A stretch of 43,720 nt of DNA from the NCBI GenBank assembly GCA_003224055.1, contig QHYE01000080.1:1-43720 (forward strand), read 5' to 3'. This DNA comes from Acidobacteriota bacterium. Its GTDB lineage: Bacteria > Acidobacteriota > Terriglobia > Acidiferrales > UBA7541. Positions within the stretch are counted from its first letter, which is position 1, and every line of letters begins with the position of its first letter. The notes under the pieces are model-generated. The model searched no databases. It saw only the letters and a list, made by a program, of their open reading frames with translations, and was not told where the DNA came from. Shown piece by piece: positions 35,427 through 42,812 of this stretch. The position numbers and the translations under genes were made by a program.

Positions 35427-38400
35427 TCAGAGCAGGCCGAGGCCCTTAAGAATCGAAACTAGTAATTCCTTGGTCTTGCGATGGGGTTTGCTACGACCGG
35501 CCCTCAATTCGATCAGCTCTCGGCGCGATAGTCTTTTCTCACAGGCGTTCACAAGTACATGCAAGGGAATCTTTTTGAGTGCAGGCTGAATCTTGGTAAT
35601 CCATTTGCTCCGTTTGGGATCAGCATATTCGGTATAGACATTCTGCTCGGAGTGAACCATCCCCGCTTCGACGTTCTCCAAACTGTTCGACTCCTTGCCG
35701 ATGCATTTGATTTGGTCGATCTCAATGTGCCGCCTCTGCAACAAACCAACAGTTCGCCGGCCACACGGATTTCCAAGTGCATCAGCGCATTTTGATTCCT
35801 GGTGAAACTCATACTCGGTGACCACATCTCCGTAAGTCTTAACTCGCGCGATATCCCTTGATCCGTAGTGACCGCGCGTCGTGATACGAAACCGTTTGCC
35901 GGTGTATTGGTCAATCCACTCCTTTTCGAGCCATTTCCGAGGATCAGGATCGTAAGTGGAAATAAGATGGCATTTTTCGGGATCAACACCGTCCGGATGG
36001 CCGAAAGGACTCATTTGGCAGGTCTGAAGGAAATTGAACGGCTTGATTTGTTCGGCGTATGGTTTTCCAGCATTGAGCGATTCGAGGCACTTCATCAGCG
36101 ACGGACTGCTGACCGTGGTTCGACCGATTGCAGGGAGATGCGCAAACGGCAAGTTCTTTACCTTGAGACCGAGAGACTTGCGCACGATCAAATCCCACAC
36201 CGCAGCCGTCCAGTTTCGGTCCGAAGCTTCTGGGTCTGCCGGGTTAAGCAGATGGCCCAAGCCATGCCTCGACCATCGGTCTTTCTTGTTATTAATTCGT
36301 TCTCGCAGTAGAACCGGTTCCCCATTCTCATGCCTTAGGAACAATGCATAACGTTTCGCGGAGATTGCAACGCACCAGAGTTGCCGTCGCTTGCCGGTCT
36401 TTGGATCAAGATTGTCGTCCTCAATCTTGAGGACGGAACCAGAAATTACCTTCCGGTCGTAGGGATTAAGGGTTTCAAACTTCGCAACGATTTGATCGAC
36501 TCGCTTCCACGTTAGAGCTTTGATTCCTTCCTCGCGGTTTGCGGTACGAAGCTTTCCTCCCTTGCAAGGAATGATTCCCCCTTGCTTCGTCGCAACGATT
36601 GCCATGGAATCGGTATCTTCCATGGCGTAGGTTCCCCCTAGCCGCGAAACAGAATGCTCCAGCAAGGCAAGCATTAGTCGAGCGGCCCCCGTTATCAGGG
36701 AAGCCAAAGGGGGAAAGCAAAACTCCCCTGGTTTCTCGGGATGAATGACGGAGCATTCGTACGGTTCAGGATCGATTCCCTGGCATCGGACCTTAACCCT
36801 CTTCTCCGTTTCCTGCCGATTCATTTCCGCGAAGATTCCGTAGCTCGTCGCGTTGGCTAGTACTTTCAAAGCCTTATCCAGACGATCCACATCCTCTTTG
36901 GACAGTTCTTTTCTTTTTGGTAGGGATTTGCGCTGTTCGATTACGGTGCGGAACAGGTCTTGTGTCAGCGGATTAACACCGACTTCCCCACCCAGCCGTA
37001 TCGACTTGAGGTTAGCTAGTTTTCTGTACGGAACGAGTTTGAACGCATCCACAATGACCGGAATCTTTCCAGTCAAAAGGACAGAGGCCGCAACATCCGG
37101 AAGCGAAAACCATAGGGCTTCCGACCGCGCGTGGTCAGACGCGTAGAGGTAGTTCAGAGCAACCTGCCAGTCATTGCTGACGGCGTTGTATTTGCCGCGC
37201 GACGGCAGAAGATCGCCGTTCGGGATTAGCTTCACGAACGCGGAGAAACGTTTCCAGGTCTTTTGGCAAAACAGTATTTCTGGCGTTAGGCCGCGCAGGA
37301 ACTGCTCGATTTCAGTTTTGCAGTGTTTCACCCGGACTTCGCGCGCGATGAGAAACTGCCGCAGGTCCATCAAGCTATTCACGGTCGGATACATCGACAG
37401 AAAATCTACATAGACCACAGGCACTGGCACTTTTCGGATGTGAGCGCTCGTTCTTCCACCGAAAAAGGCTGTCTGCGCAAAACCCAGGTATGCCTCGGGA
37501 AAATCTGACTGCCGCTCCAAAATCGGAGTGATTCCCATCCCGTGTAAGTAGGATTTGCCGATTGAGGCTGGCGAAAAGGCTTTGGTGGGCTGCAGATTAA
37601 TCGGGTGTTTCGCGTACTCGGCGAGGAGTTTGAAAGCCAGTTCAGCTGTGGCCTGAACGTCGCGGCGGTTGTAATCGATGTAGTCGTAAGTGACTATGCC
37701 GTGCCGCGCGACATGTTGTTTCCCGTGCTCAACACCGAACGCGCGGCAGGCGCTGTCCAAAGAATAAGCCCTGTCCGTCAGGGCGAAAGCGAGGGTACGC
37801 AGATCGAGCAGGTGACCGCGAAACTTGTAGCCTTTTTCCGGCTCTCCCGTTGCGGAATCTTCGGGAATTAGGTCAGACAAGTCGGCACCGAAGCGCGCGG
37901 TAAAGCCCTTCAAGGCACGCTTTGAGTCGATGTGTTTAACGCCGACACTTGGTCGGTGGGGATCGGGTTTTTCGCTGCCGTTTTTAATGTAAGACCAAAG
38001 CGCGAGCGAAAATCCGCCTGCAAATCGACCTCGGGCCGAACGACCGGCAATGGCAATGCGAGATAAATCGAATGGTAGATTGAATCCGACTAATAGAGCG
38101 CGTCCCTTATAGACCGCCTTGTAAAACTTCTTAAGGAATTTGCGGCGATTCAGTAGCAGTAGGTGAGTGCCCCGGCGGTTCTTTTCGGCCACGTATCCTT
38201 CGAGCGTTTTGCGGTCTTTAGCGGGCAGGTCATCGGCATAAAACAGACCCTCTTCGTGCAGCTCGTTATCCACAAAAAATCGATAACTTCCGAATGTCAG
38301 GCGCTGAGCTTCGTCCGTCCGCGTCTCGGTGTCAAAAACCAACATCGCGCGAGGGGGTCGCCACACTTTGTTGGTACGCCTTTGTTCTGCACGTTTGAGC

Positions 38401-38489
38401 GCCGGGAAAACGCGAATCGCCACCGCCAAAGGAAGAGGCTTTTCACGGTGCCCGACTAGCGTTTCGGTTTGCGCTTCGGCGAGTAGCAT
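35427..38489 (-). CDS. Family B DNA polymerase with 3'-5' exonuclease and HTH-like tail
   Basis: The protein has 1020 aa. Exonuclease motifs: D53/E55 (VFDTET), N137..D141 (GFNLPFD) and Y273..D277 (YNRRD). Polymerase motifs: A, D362 (VDFLSMYP); B, K542..N546..Y550-G551 (KVLANATSYG); C, D625-T-D627 (MEDTDS). All catalytic residues are intact, so it should be an active proofreading polymerase. About 50 residues precede the first exonuclease motif and nearly 400 follow motif C, far more than a minimal enzyme. The last 45 residues (ELIELRAGRSKPHRKTKELL) resemble the tail of Cas1 in this module. Whether it is protein-primed cannot be told by eye. It is not the replicative polymerase; bacteria use family C. 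Confidence 0.88.
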   Translation of the reverse strand: MLLAEAQTETLVGHREKPLPLAVAIRVFPALKRAEQRRTNKVWRPPRAMLVFDTETRTDEAQRLTFGSYRFFVDNELHEEGLFYADDLPAKDRKTLEGYVAEKNRRGTHLLLLNRRKFLKKFYKAVYKGRALLVGFNLPFDLSRIAIAGRSARGRFAGGFSLALWSYIKNGSEKPDPHRPSVGVKHIDSKRALKGFTARFGADLSDLIPEDSATGEPEKGYKFRGHLLDLRTLAFALTDRAYSLDSACRAFGVEHGKQHVARHGIVTYDYIDYNRRDVQATAELAFKLLAEYAKHPINLQPTKAFSPASIGKSYLHGMGITPILERQSDFPEAYLGFAQTAFFGGRTSAHIRKVPVPVVYVDFLSMYPTVNSLMDLRQFLIAREVRVKHCKTEIEQFLRGLTPEILFCQKTWKRFSAFVKLIPNGDLLPSRGKYNAVSNDWQVALNYLYASDHARSEALWFSLPDVAASVLLTGKIPVIVDAFKLVPYRKLANLKSIRLGGEVGVNPLTQDLFRTVIEQRKSLPKRKELSKEDVDRLDKALKVLANATSYGIFAEMNRQETEKRVKVRCQGIDPEPYECSVIHPEKPGEFCFPPLASLITGAARLMLALLEHSVSRLGGTYAMEDTDSMAIVATKQGGIIPCKGGKLRTANREEGIKALTWKRVDQIVAKFETLNPYDRKVISGSVLKIEDDNLDPKTGKRRQLWCVAISAKRYALFLRHENGEPVLLRERINNKKDRWSRHGLGHLLNPADPEASDRNWTAAVWDLIVRKSLGLKVKNLPFAHLPAIGRTTVSSPSLMKCLESLNAGKPYAEQIKPFNFLQTCQMSPFGHPDGVDPEKCHLISTYDPDPRKWLEKEWIDQYTGKRFRITTRGHYGSRDIARVKTYGDVVTEYEFHQESKCADALGNPCGRRTVGLLQRRHIEIDQIKCIGKESNSLENVEAGMVHSEQNVYTEYADPKRSKWITKIQPALKKIPLHVLVNACEKRLSRRELIELRAGRSKPHRKTKELLVSILKGLGLL

Positions 38490-38542
38490 TCCATCTCGGT
38501 TTTATCCCTTCGATCAAACACCCTTGCATTGTTCCTCTTTTG

Positions 38543-38574
38543 GAAGAAGGCCCCCTTACTGGGGGGCCTTCTTC
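38543..38574. terminator. Strong hairpin between the 117-aa gene and the polymerase gene
   Basis: A 13-bp perfect stem (GAAGAAGGCCCCC with GGGGGCCTTCTTC) encloses a 6-nt loop (38556-38561) that contains the stop codon of the 117-aa gene. On the plus strand it is followed by GGGTTTT; on the minus strand, the direction of the genes, no U-run follows. It could be an attenuator or processing site lowering polymerase expression relative to the upstream genes, or a terminator for plus-strand transcripts. Confidence 0.6.
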
Positions 38575-38909
38575 GGGTTTTCGACGTTGACGAAAGTTCC
38601 TCCCTTTTGCCCCTTCCGGATGATGAAGCGGACCTGCTGGCCGAGCCAGTCGTCCGTCTCCTCGCTTCCGAGTTGCCGGACGATCGCTGCTATGTCCCAT
38701 CTCTCGAAACTGGATAGAAATGAGAACTTGGCCGTTCCGTTCTTGAACTCCATCGCCAGTCCTTTGAACTTTGGAGAGGCGATTTGCTTGCAGGAAATCA
38801 TCTTTCCTGTGACTACCCCCTTCTTCTGCAATTTCCGAAACAAACGGTCGTCGAGCAAGGGCAGTCGCTCTTGCTGTCCTCCGCTTTTCACATATTTTGT
38901 AACTTTCAT
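38556..38909 (-). CDS. Small protein of unknown function upstream of the polymerase
   Basis: The protein has 117 aa and is basic at the start (KVTKYVKSGGQQERLPLL). It contains beta-type stretches (KGLAMEFKNGTAKFSFL and QQVRFIIRKGQKGGTFVNVE). The C-terminal part could be an OB-like strand set, so a DNA- or polymerase-binding accessory role is conceivable, but no family is recognised. Its stop codon sits in the loop of a strong hairpin 54 nt before the polymerase start. Confidence 0.6.
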   Translation of the reverse strand: MKVTKYVKSGGQQERLPLLDDRLFRKLQKKGVVTGKMISCKQIASPKFKGLAMEFKNGTAKFSFLSSFERWDIAAIVRQLGSEETDDWLGQQVRFIIRKGQKGGTFVNVENPKKAPQ

Positions 38910-38995
38910 TTTGTTTTTCTCTTTTCCTGCGCCCTGCCTTGATGAACCCGGTTAAGGCGCAAACTCTTTAAATCGTTGGCTAGTGAAAAATCCAT

Positions 38996-39559
38996 CTAAA
39001 GTGCTGGGGCCTTTGCGTTTCGTATAACTGCGGCTGATTTCACGCCTCCTGCTCGCTTTCGTTTACGCTTCGGTGCAAAACGTTCCATCTCAGTCCCGAC
39101 CCACCACGTAGGACCGAGGCGCTTTTCCAAGTGCTCGTCCAGCGTTTCCAACATTTCGGCGTTTGGAATCAGGAGCGCACAAACGAGGTAATCGTTTGTC
39201 TCGCAATACCCGCGTACACGGGCCGCGCCTGCACGAACGGGACTGCTGTCCGGGTTGACCCAGGTCTTTGACGGCCATTCGTACTGCTGAGGGCTTAATC
39301 TGGCTCTATGGTCATTGACAGGTGTCGGTATGGTGGTCGAATCGTTGGCTTCGCCTGCCGGGTGATGATCGTCGAATGGTAATCGGCCAAGTTGTTCCCG
39401 CTGGCAATTCGCACAAATCCTTGGATTAGTTCCCCGAATCAGTGCCAGGGGCCGATCTTCACCGCACTCGACGCAACGGCTACCCACTCCAACGCGACTA
39501 CTCGCTCGCGCCTCCCGTGCGAACGCTGCAATGGGATCGCGAGACGGTTTCTTTTTCAT
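38996..39559 (-). CDS. Zinc-binding HNH-like protein
   Basis: The protein has 187 aa. It has a CxxC...CxxC zinc knuckle (CVECGEDRP ... ICANCQREQ, about residues 29-58), then a histidine-rich segment DDHHPAGEAND ... PVNDHRARLSPQQYEWP. The HH-x-AG-x-x-N and NDH elements resemble HNH-type nuclease folds seen in many uncharacterised soil-bacterial proteins. The C-terminus is basic (KRKRKRAGG). It overlaps the HTH gene upstream by 4 nt. Nuclease activity is inferred, not shown. Confidence 0.65.
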   Translation of the reverse strand: MKKKPSRDPIAAFAREARASSRVGVGSRCVECGEDRPLALIRGTNPRICANCQREQLGRLPFDDHHPAGEANDSTTIPTPVNDHRARLSPQQYEWPSKTWVNPDSSPVRAGAARVRGYCETNDYLVCALLIPNAEMLETLDEHLEKRLGPTWWVGTEMERFAPKRKRKRAGGVKSAAVIRNAKAPAL

Positions 39560-40170
39560 CGCACACCTGAATACAAGGATTCAAAGGACAAAACACCAGC
39601 CGAACCAAGGCGATTCAGTTGATTGACGTCGGTAATGAAAAGATGGCGCTTCCGAGAGGCGTCAGTGACTTTCTTCCCTTGGAATTCACGTAGAGCGGAG
39701 TCGTCGCCGGTCTGGAGATACCGCTGAACCGCAGCCCAATAGCTACCTAGAAGGCTAGCCTGACGCGAGTCTCGAACCGCAATTTCTCGTCTGCCTTCAG
39801 GCGTTACGACGCTCAGGATGCGTAATAGCCGATCCGTTTTCCTTGCGACGTAGTGACCGTTCCTCTGTTTTCGGAGAGCCGAACGCCCGAACTTGACCAC
39901 CATTGCTGGATGGATGCCGAATTCCTTCGACGCTCTTCGGAGTGAGACGCGCTCCGCTCTCATCTTCGAAATAACGTGTGAAATTGAATCCCAAGTTTCT
40001 TGGAATTTCCTTGACCGCGAAAAATACTGTTGCGCAGTTGTTGGCACCCTCTCACGACGAGACTTGATCTTCCGGCGGATAGCACGATTTCGGCTCTTAC
40101 CACCAGGTTTCTTGTATGTCTTGGGTTTCCTACCGAATCGGCCATTTTGCTGCTTGAGGTTCTTTTTCAT
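39556..40170 (-). CDS. Basic HTH-type DNA-binding protein of unknown family
   Basis: The protein has 204 aa. A strongly basic N-terminal tail (RKPKTYKKPGGKSRNRAIRR) is followed by a predicted HTH (VSLRRASKEFGIHPAMVVKF). The C-terminal part contains ASLLGSYWAAVQRYLQTGDD and LFITDVNQLNRLGSAGVLSF, which I recall from widespread uncharacterised soil-bacterial proteins. It is the first gene of the minus-strand arm and overlaps the HNH-like gene by ATGA. It may bind element DNA. Confidence 0.65.
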   Translation of the reverse strand: MKKNLKQQNGRFGRKPKTYKKPGGKSRNRAIRRKIKSRRERVPTTAQQYFSRSRKFQETWDSISHVISKMRAERVSLRRASKEFGIHPAMVVKFGRSALRKQRNGHYVARKTDRLLRILSVVTPEGRREIAVRDSRQASLLGSYWAAVQRYLQTGDDSALREFQGKKVTDASRKRHLFITDVNQLNRLGSAGVLSFESLYSGVR

Positions 40171-40230
40171 GATTTACAGGATTTGGCCCAAATTCGAGAT
40201 AAACTCAATCCGATTTTCAATCATTTGGGG

Positions 40231-41019
40231 ATGAAATTGTCGCAACCCACTGAGAAGAGGCTGCCTGGCAGGCCGAAGGAAGCAAGCGAAGCGGAACTTC
40301 TGAGGTACGAAGCCCTTTGGGTTGACACATTTCGGGGCCTCCGAGATGGCAATCCTGAAATCGAGACGGAAGTACCCGCCGGGTCAAGCATGTTTATCAA
40401 ACGCAGCGGGCCAGGTCAGGAACAGCTATACATTGAAGGGTTCGGGAAACCCCCGCGTGTCATTCGGCAGCCAAAATTTAGCACTACGCCGGATGAACTG
40501 CGAAGCTGGCGCTCCAGAGTACAAAAAGAACAAGATCAGTTTGAAGAAGCAATGTTGGATCCGGCCCCGGTGCGGGCTAAGGTCGCGGCCATTCCCTCCG
40601 AGCGCCGACTGTGGGAAGCATTGAAGCGAGCTGACAACGCCACGCGGGTGCGAAGAATCTACAGCCAATCAAACATATGGCTCAAGCCACGTCTGGAGTT
40701 TCCGGGCGGCGGTTTTATCGAGCATTGGCCCTTTCGACGCATCTTGTACAGAGATGCAGAAGCATTTTGCCTTGCGAAACTCGATCCCAGGTATCCAGGC
40801 CGCGATCAAAGAAAATCAGGAGACTACCGAAGAGTCGAATATCTTGCCCGCGTAATGGCAGGGCTCACCGTGCGGCTAGCACCGTCTACCGCCGTAGAAA
40901 TGCTCCGAAAGATGAAGCACACAGAACAATGCATATGCTGGCGATGCCTCATGCAAATCGCCCCGCGTTTCCCCATAAGCCTCGCGCGTTATTTAGCCGA
41001 GGGGAATTGGTTTAGGTGA
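40231..41019 (+). CDS. Unknown protein upstream of Cas1
   Basis: The protein has 262 aa from the ATG at 40231; the frame opens at 40030, but that would overlap the divergent HTH gene by about 140 nt. It begins with an AT-hook-like GRPK segment (LPGRPKEASEAEL). A helical middle follows, and a CICWRCL pair lies near residue 237. No family is recognised. It is oriented with Cas1, 154 nt upstream of it, and diverges from the HTH gene across a 60-nt gap that must hold both promoters. Confidence 0.6.
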   Translation: MKLSQPTEKRLPGRPKEASEAELLRYEALWVDTFRGLRDGNPEIETEVPAGSSMFIKRSGPGQEQLYIEGFGKPPRVIRQPKFSTTPDELRSWRSRVQKEQDQFEEAMLDPAPVRAKVAAIPSERRLWEALKRADNATRVRRIYSQSNIWLKPRLEFPGGGFIEHWPFRRILYRDAEAFCLAKLDPRYPGRDQRKSGDYRRVEYLARVMAGLTVRLAPSTAVEMLRKMKHTEQCICWRCLMQIAPRFPISLARYLAEGNWFR

Positions 41020-41113
41020 ATCTCGCCATTCCAAAAGGTGACGAGTATCGACAGACGTAATAAAATGTTGACGTAGGGCTATTTAGAGAAGTTATCAAAA
41101 CAAGAAAGAAAGC

Positions 41114-41147
41114 GGGCCTGTCGCCTGTTCGAGCAGACGACAAGCCC
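41114..41147 (+). promoter_or_regulatory. Symmetric leader hairpin/operator upstream of cas1
   Basis: The 34-nt dyad reads GGGC-c-TGTCG-c-CTG, loop TTCGAG, CAG-a-CGACA-a-GCCC. Twelve base pairs are interrupted by two symmetric mismatches. It ends 26 nt before the cas1 ATG and 10 nt before the AGGAGGT site. It could be an RNA leader hairpin or a dimeric operator. It is also a good candidate for a binding or cleavage site of Cas1 itself. Confidence 0.6.
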
Positions 41148-41173
41148 TAACCACCAAGGAGGTATCAGCTCCA

Positions 41174-42718
41174 ATGGCAGCTACGCAGACCGTACCTCAA
41201 CAGCCTCAGCACTGCAATTTCGCTTCAATCCTTCCGCGACACGGTGTCGTGACCCTCTTCGGCTACGGAATCAAAGTCCATGTTGATCGCGGACATCTGA
41301 CCCTTCAGGATGGAATCGGCGTAGTTCGTCGCGAGGTCCGACTTCCTCGCGTAGGCCACGCCCTACAACGCCTAGTGGTGATCGGCTCAGATGGGATGGT
41401 GTCACTAGGCGCGCTTCGTTGGTTGGCAGATCAGGATGCTGCATTTGTGATGCTCGACAGGGATGGCAAGGTCCTTCTCACCACGGTACCGGTGCGGCCA
41501 TCTGACGCGAGATTGCGTCGATCTCAGGCACTGGCCGAATCTACGGGCGCGTCGCTTCAACTTACGCGAGAGCTGATTGCTCAGAAGTTGTCGGGACAAG
41601 AGAAAGTTGCGCAGGATAAGTTGAAACGTTTGGACATTGCAGACTGCATTTCATCCTTTCGATCCCAAGTTGACGTTGCCAAAGGAACCCCAACAATCCG
41701 CCGATGTGAATCGCTCGGGGCCAAGGCCTATTGGTCAGCATGGCGCGATATTCCGGTTGCCTTTCCGAGGAGAGAGCTGCCGCGTGTACCCCATCATTGG
41801 AAAGTCTTCGGCACTCGCGAATCCCCGCTCACAAACTCCCCACGCTTGGCGGTTAATCCAGCCAACGCGATCTTGAACTATCTGTACGCCATTCTTGAGG
41901 CGGAGGCGCGATTGGCAGCAGCAACACTTGGGTTAGATCCGGGCCTTGGAGTTCTTCACCTTGATAGTCGGACGCGGGATAGCTTGGCGTGCGATCTCAT
42001 GGAACCGGTTCGGCCTCTAGTCGATTCTTACCTATTGGATTGGCTAACCCGAGGGCCACTGAAGCGTGAATGGTTTTTCGAGCAGAGGGACGGCAACTGT
42101 CGGCTGATGGGGCCGTTTGCGCAAACTATAGCTGAAACGGCTCTTAGTTGGAGACGCGCGGTTGCGCCATATGCGGAGCGAGCGGCTCGCATATTTTGGG
42201 CAAATGCCAAGAGCGCGTCGAACCACCTCTCACCGGCGACACGTTTAACTCAGAGTTACCGGAGGATGGCCAGGGGAAAAGAGCCGGTTCCATCTGTCCC
42301 TGAAGTCCCTCACGCACCCAGACTATGTAAACTATGCGGAACGTTTATTAGGGGACACCAGAAGGTCTGTTCAGTGTGCGCCCCCACCAATTCAAAAGAA
42401 GCACTCATTAAAGCAGCGCACAAGGGCCGAATTGCTTCACAGACTCCGAAAGTCTTGGCTCGTCTCGCTGAAAAGCAAAGGAGTCACCAAATCGCACAAC
42501 GAAATTGGAATCCAGCGGATCAGCCGGATTGGCTCAGGGAAGCTGCATTCGATGAGAAAATTCGCCCCAGGCTGGCCGATGTGACAGTCTCGACTATCGC
42601 TTTGACACTTGGCGTTTCGCTTCCCTATGCCTCGGATATACGTGCCGGTCGAAGGCGACCTCATCCGCGACACTGGCTGACGCTTGCGCGGCTCGCCGCT
42701 GTTTCGTCGGATGCGTGA
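41174..42718 (+). CDS. cas1: Stand-alone Cas1-type integrase with zinc ribbon and HTH tail
   Basis: The protein has 514 aa and a strong AGGAGGT site. Residues 20-110 match the Cas1 beta domain (LPRHGVVTLFGYGIKVHVD; VIGSDGMVSLGALRWL). The catalytic domain has E242 (NYLYAILEAEAR), H262 (GVLHLDSRTRDSLA) and D274 (CDLMEP), the complete Cas1 metal-binding set. After the core it has a CxxC...CxxC zinc ribbon (C385, C388, C399, C402) and an HTH-like end (IRAGRRRPHPRHWLTL). Standard CRISPR Cas1 is about 300-350 aa, so the extra 150 residues are notable and recall casposases. There is no cas2, effector or repeat array. Confidence 0.9.
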   Translation: MAATQTVPQQPQHCNFASILPRHGVVTLFGYGIKVHVDRGHLTLQDGIGVVRREVRLPRVGHALQRLVVIGSDGMVSLGALRWLADQDAAFVMLDRDGKVLLTTVPVRPSDARLRRSQALAESTGASLQLTRELIAQKLSGQEKVAQDKLKRLDIADCISSFRSQVDVAKGTPTIRRCESLGAKAYWSAWRDIPVAFPRRELPRVPHHWKVFGTRESPLTNSPRLAVNPANAILNYLYAILEAEARLAAATLGLDPGLGVLHLDSRTRDSLACDLMEPVRPLVDSYLLDWLTRGPLKREWFFEQRDGNCRLMGPFAQTIAETALSWRRAVAPYAERAARIFWANAKSASNHLSPATRLTQSYRRMARGKEPVPSVPEVPHAPRLCKLCGTFIRGHQKVCSVCAPTNSKEALIKAAHKGRIASQTPKVLARLAEKQRSHQIAQRNWNPADQPDWLREAAFDEKIRPRLADVTVSTIALTLGVSLPYASDIRAGRRRPHPRHWLTLARLAAVSSDA

Positions 42719-42812
42719 TGTTACCGGAAGCTAATCCATTGTAACCAGTGATGATTCATTTGTGGTACAGTTTCAGATTTTAAACTAGCCGCGACAAAGG
42801 ACTGGTGGTTTC

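Noticed and set aside
35419-35432. Palindrome CTCTGA-TT-TCAGAG at the polymerase stop as a terminator
   Set aside because: The stem is only 6 bp and no T-run follows in the direction of the gene.
40030-40230. Upstream extension of the 262-aa gene
   Set aside because: It would overlap the divergent HTH gene, and the added 67 residues have no protein-like pattern.
41020-42812. CRISPR array beside cas1
   Set aside because: No regularly spaced repeats occur upstream or downstream of cas1 within the window.
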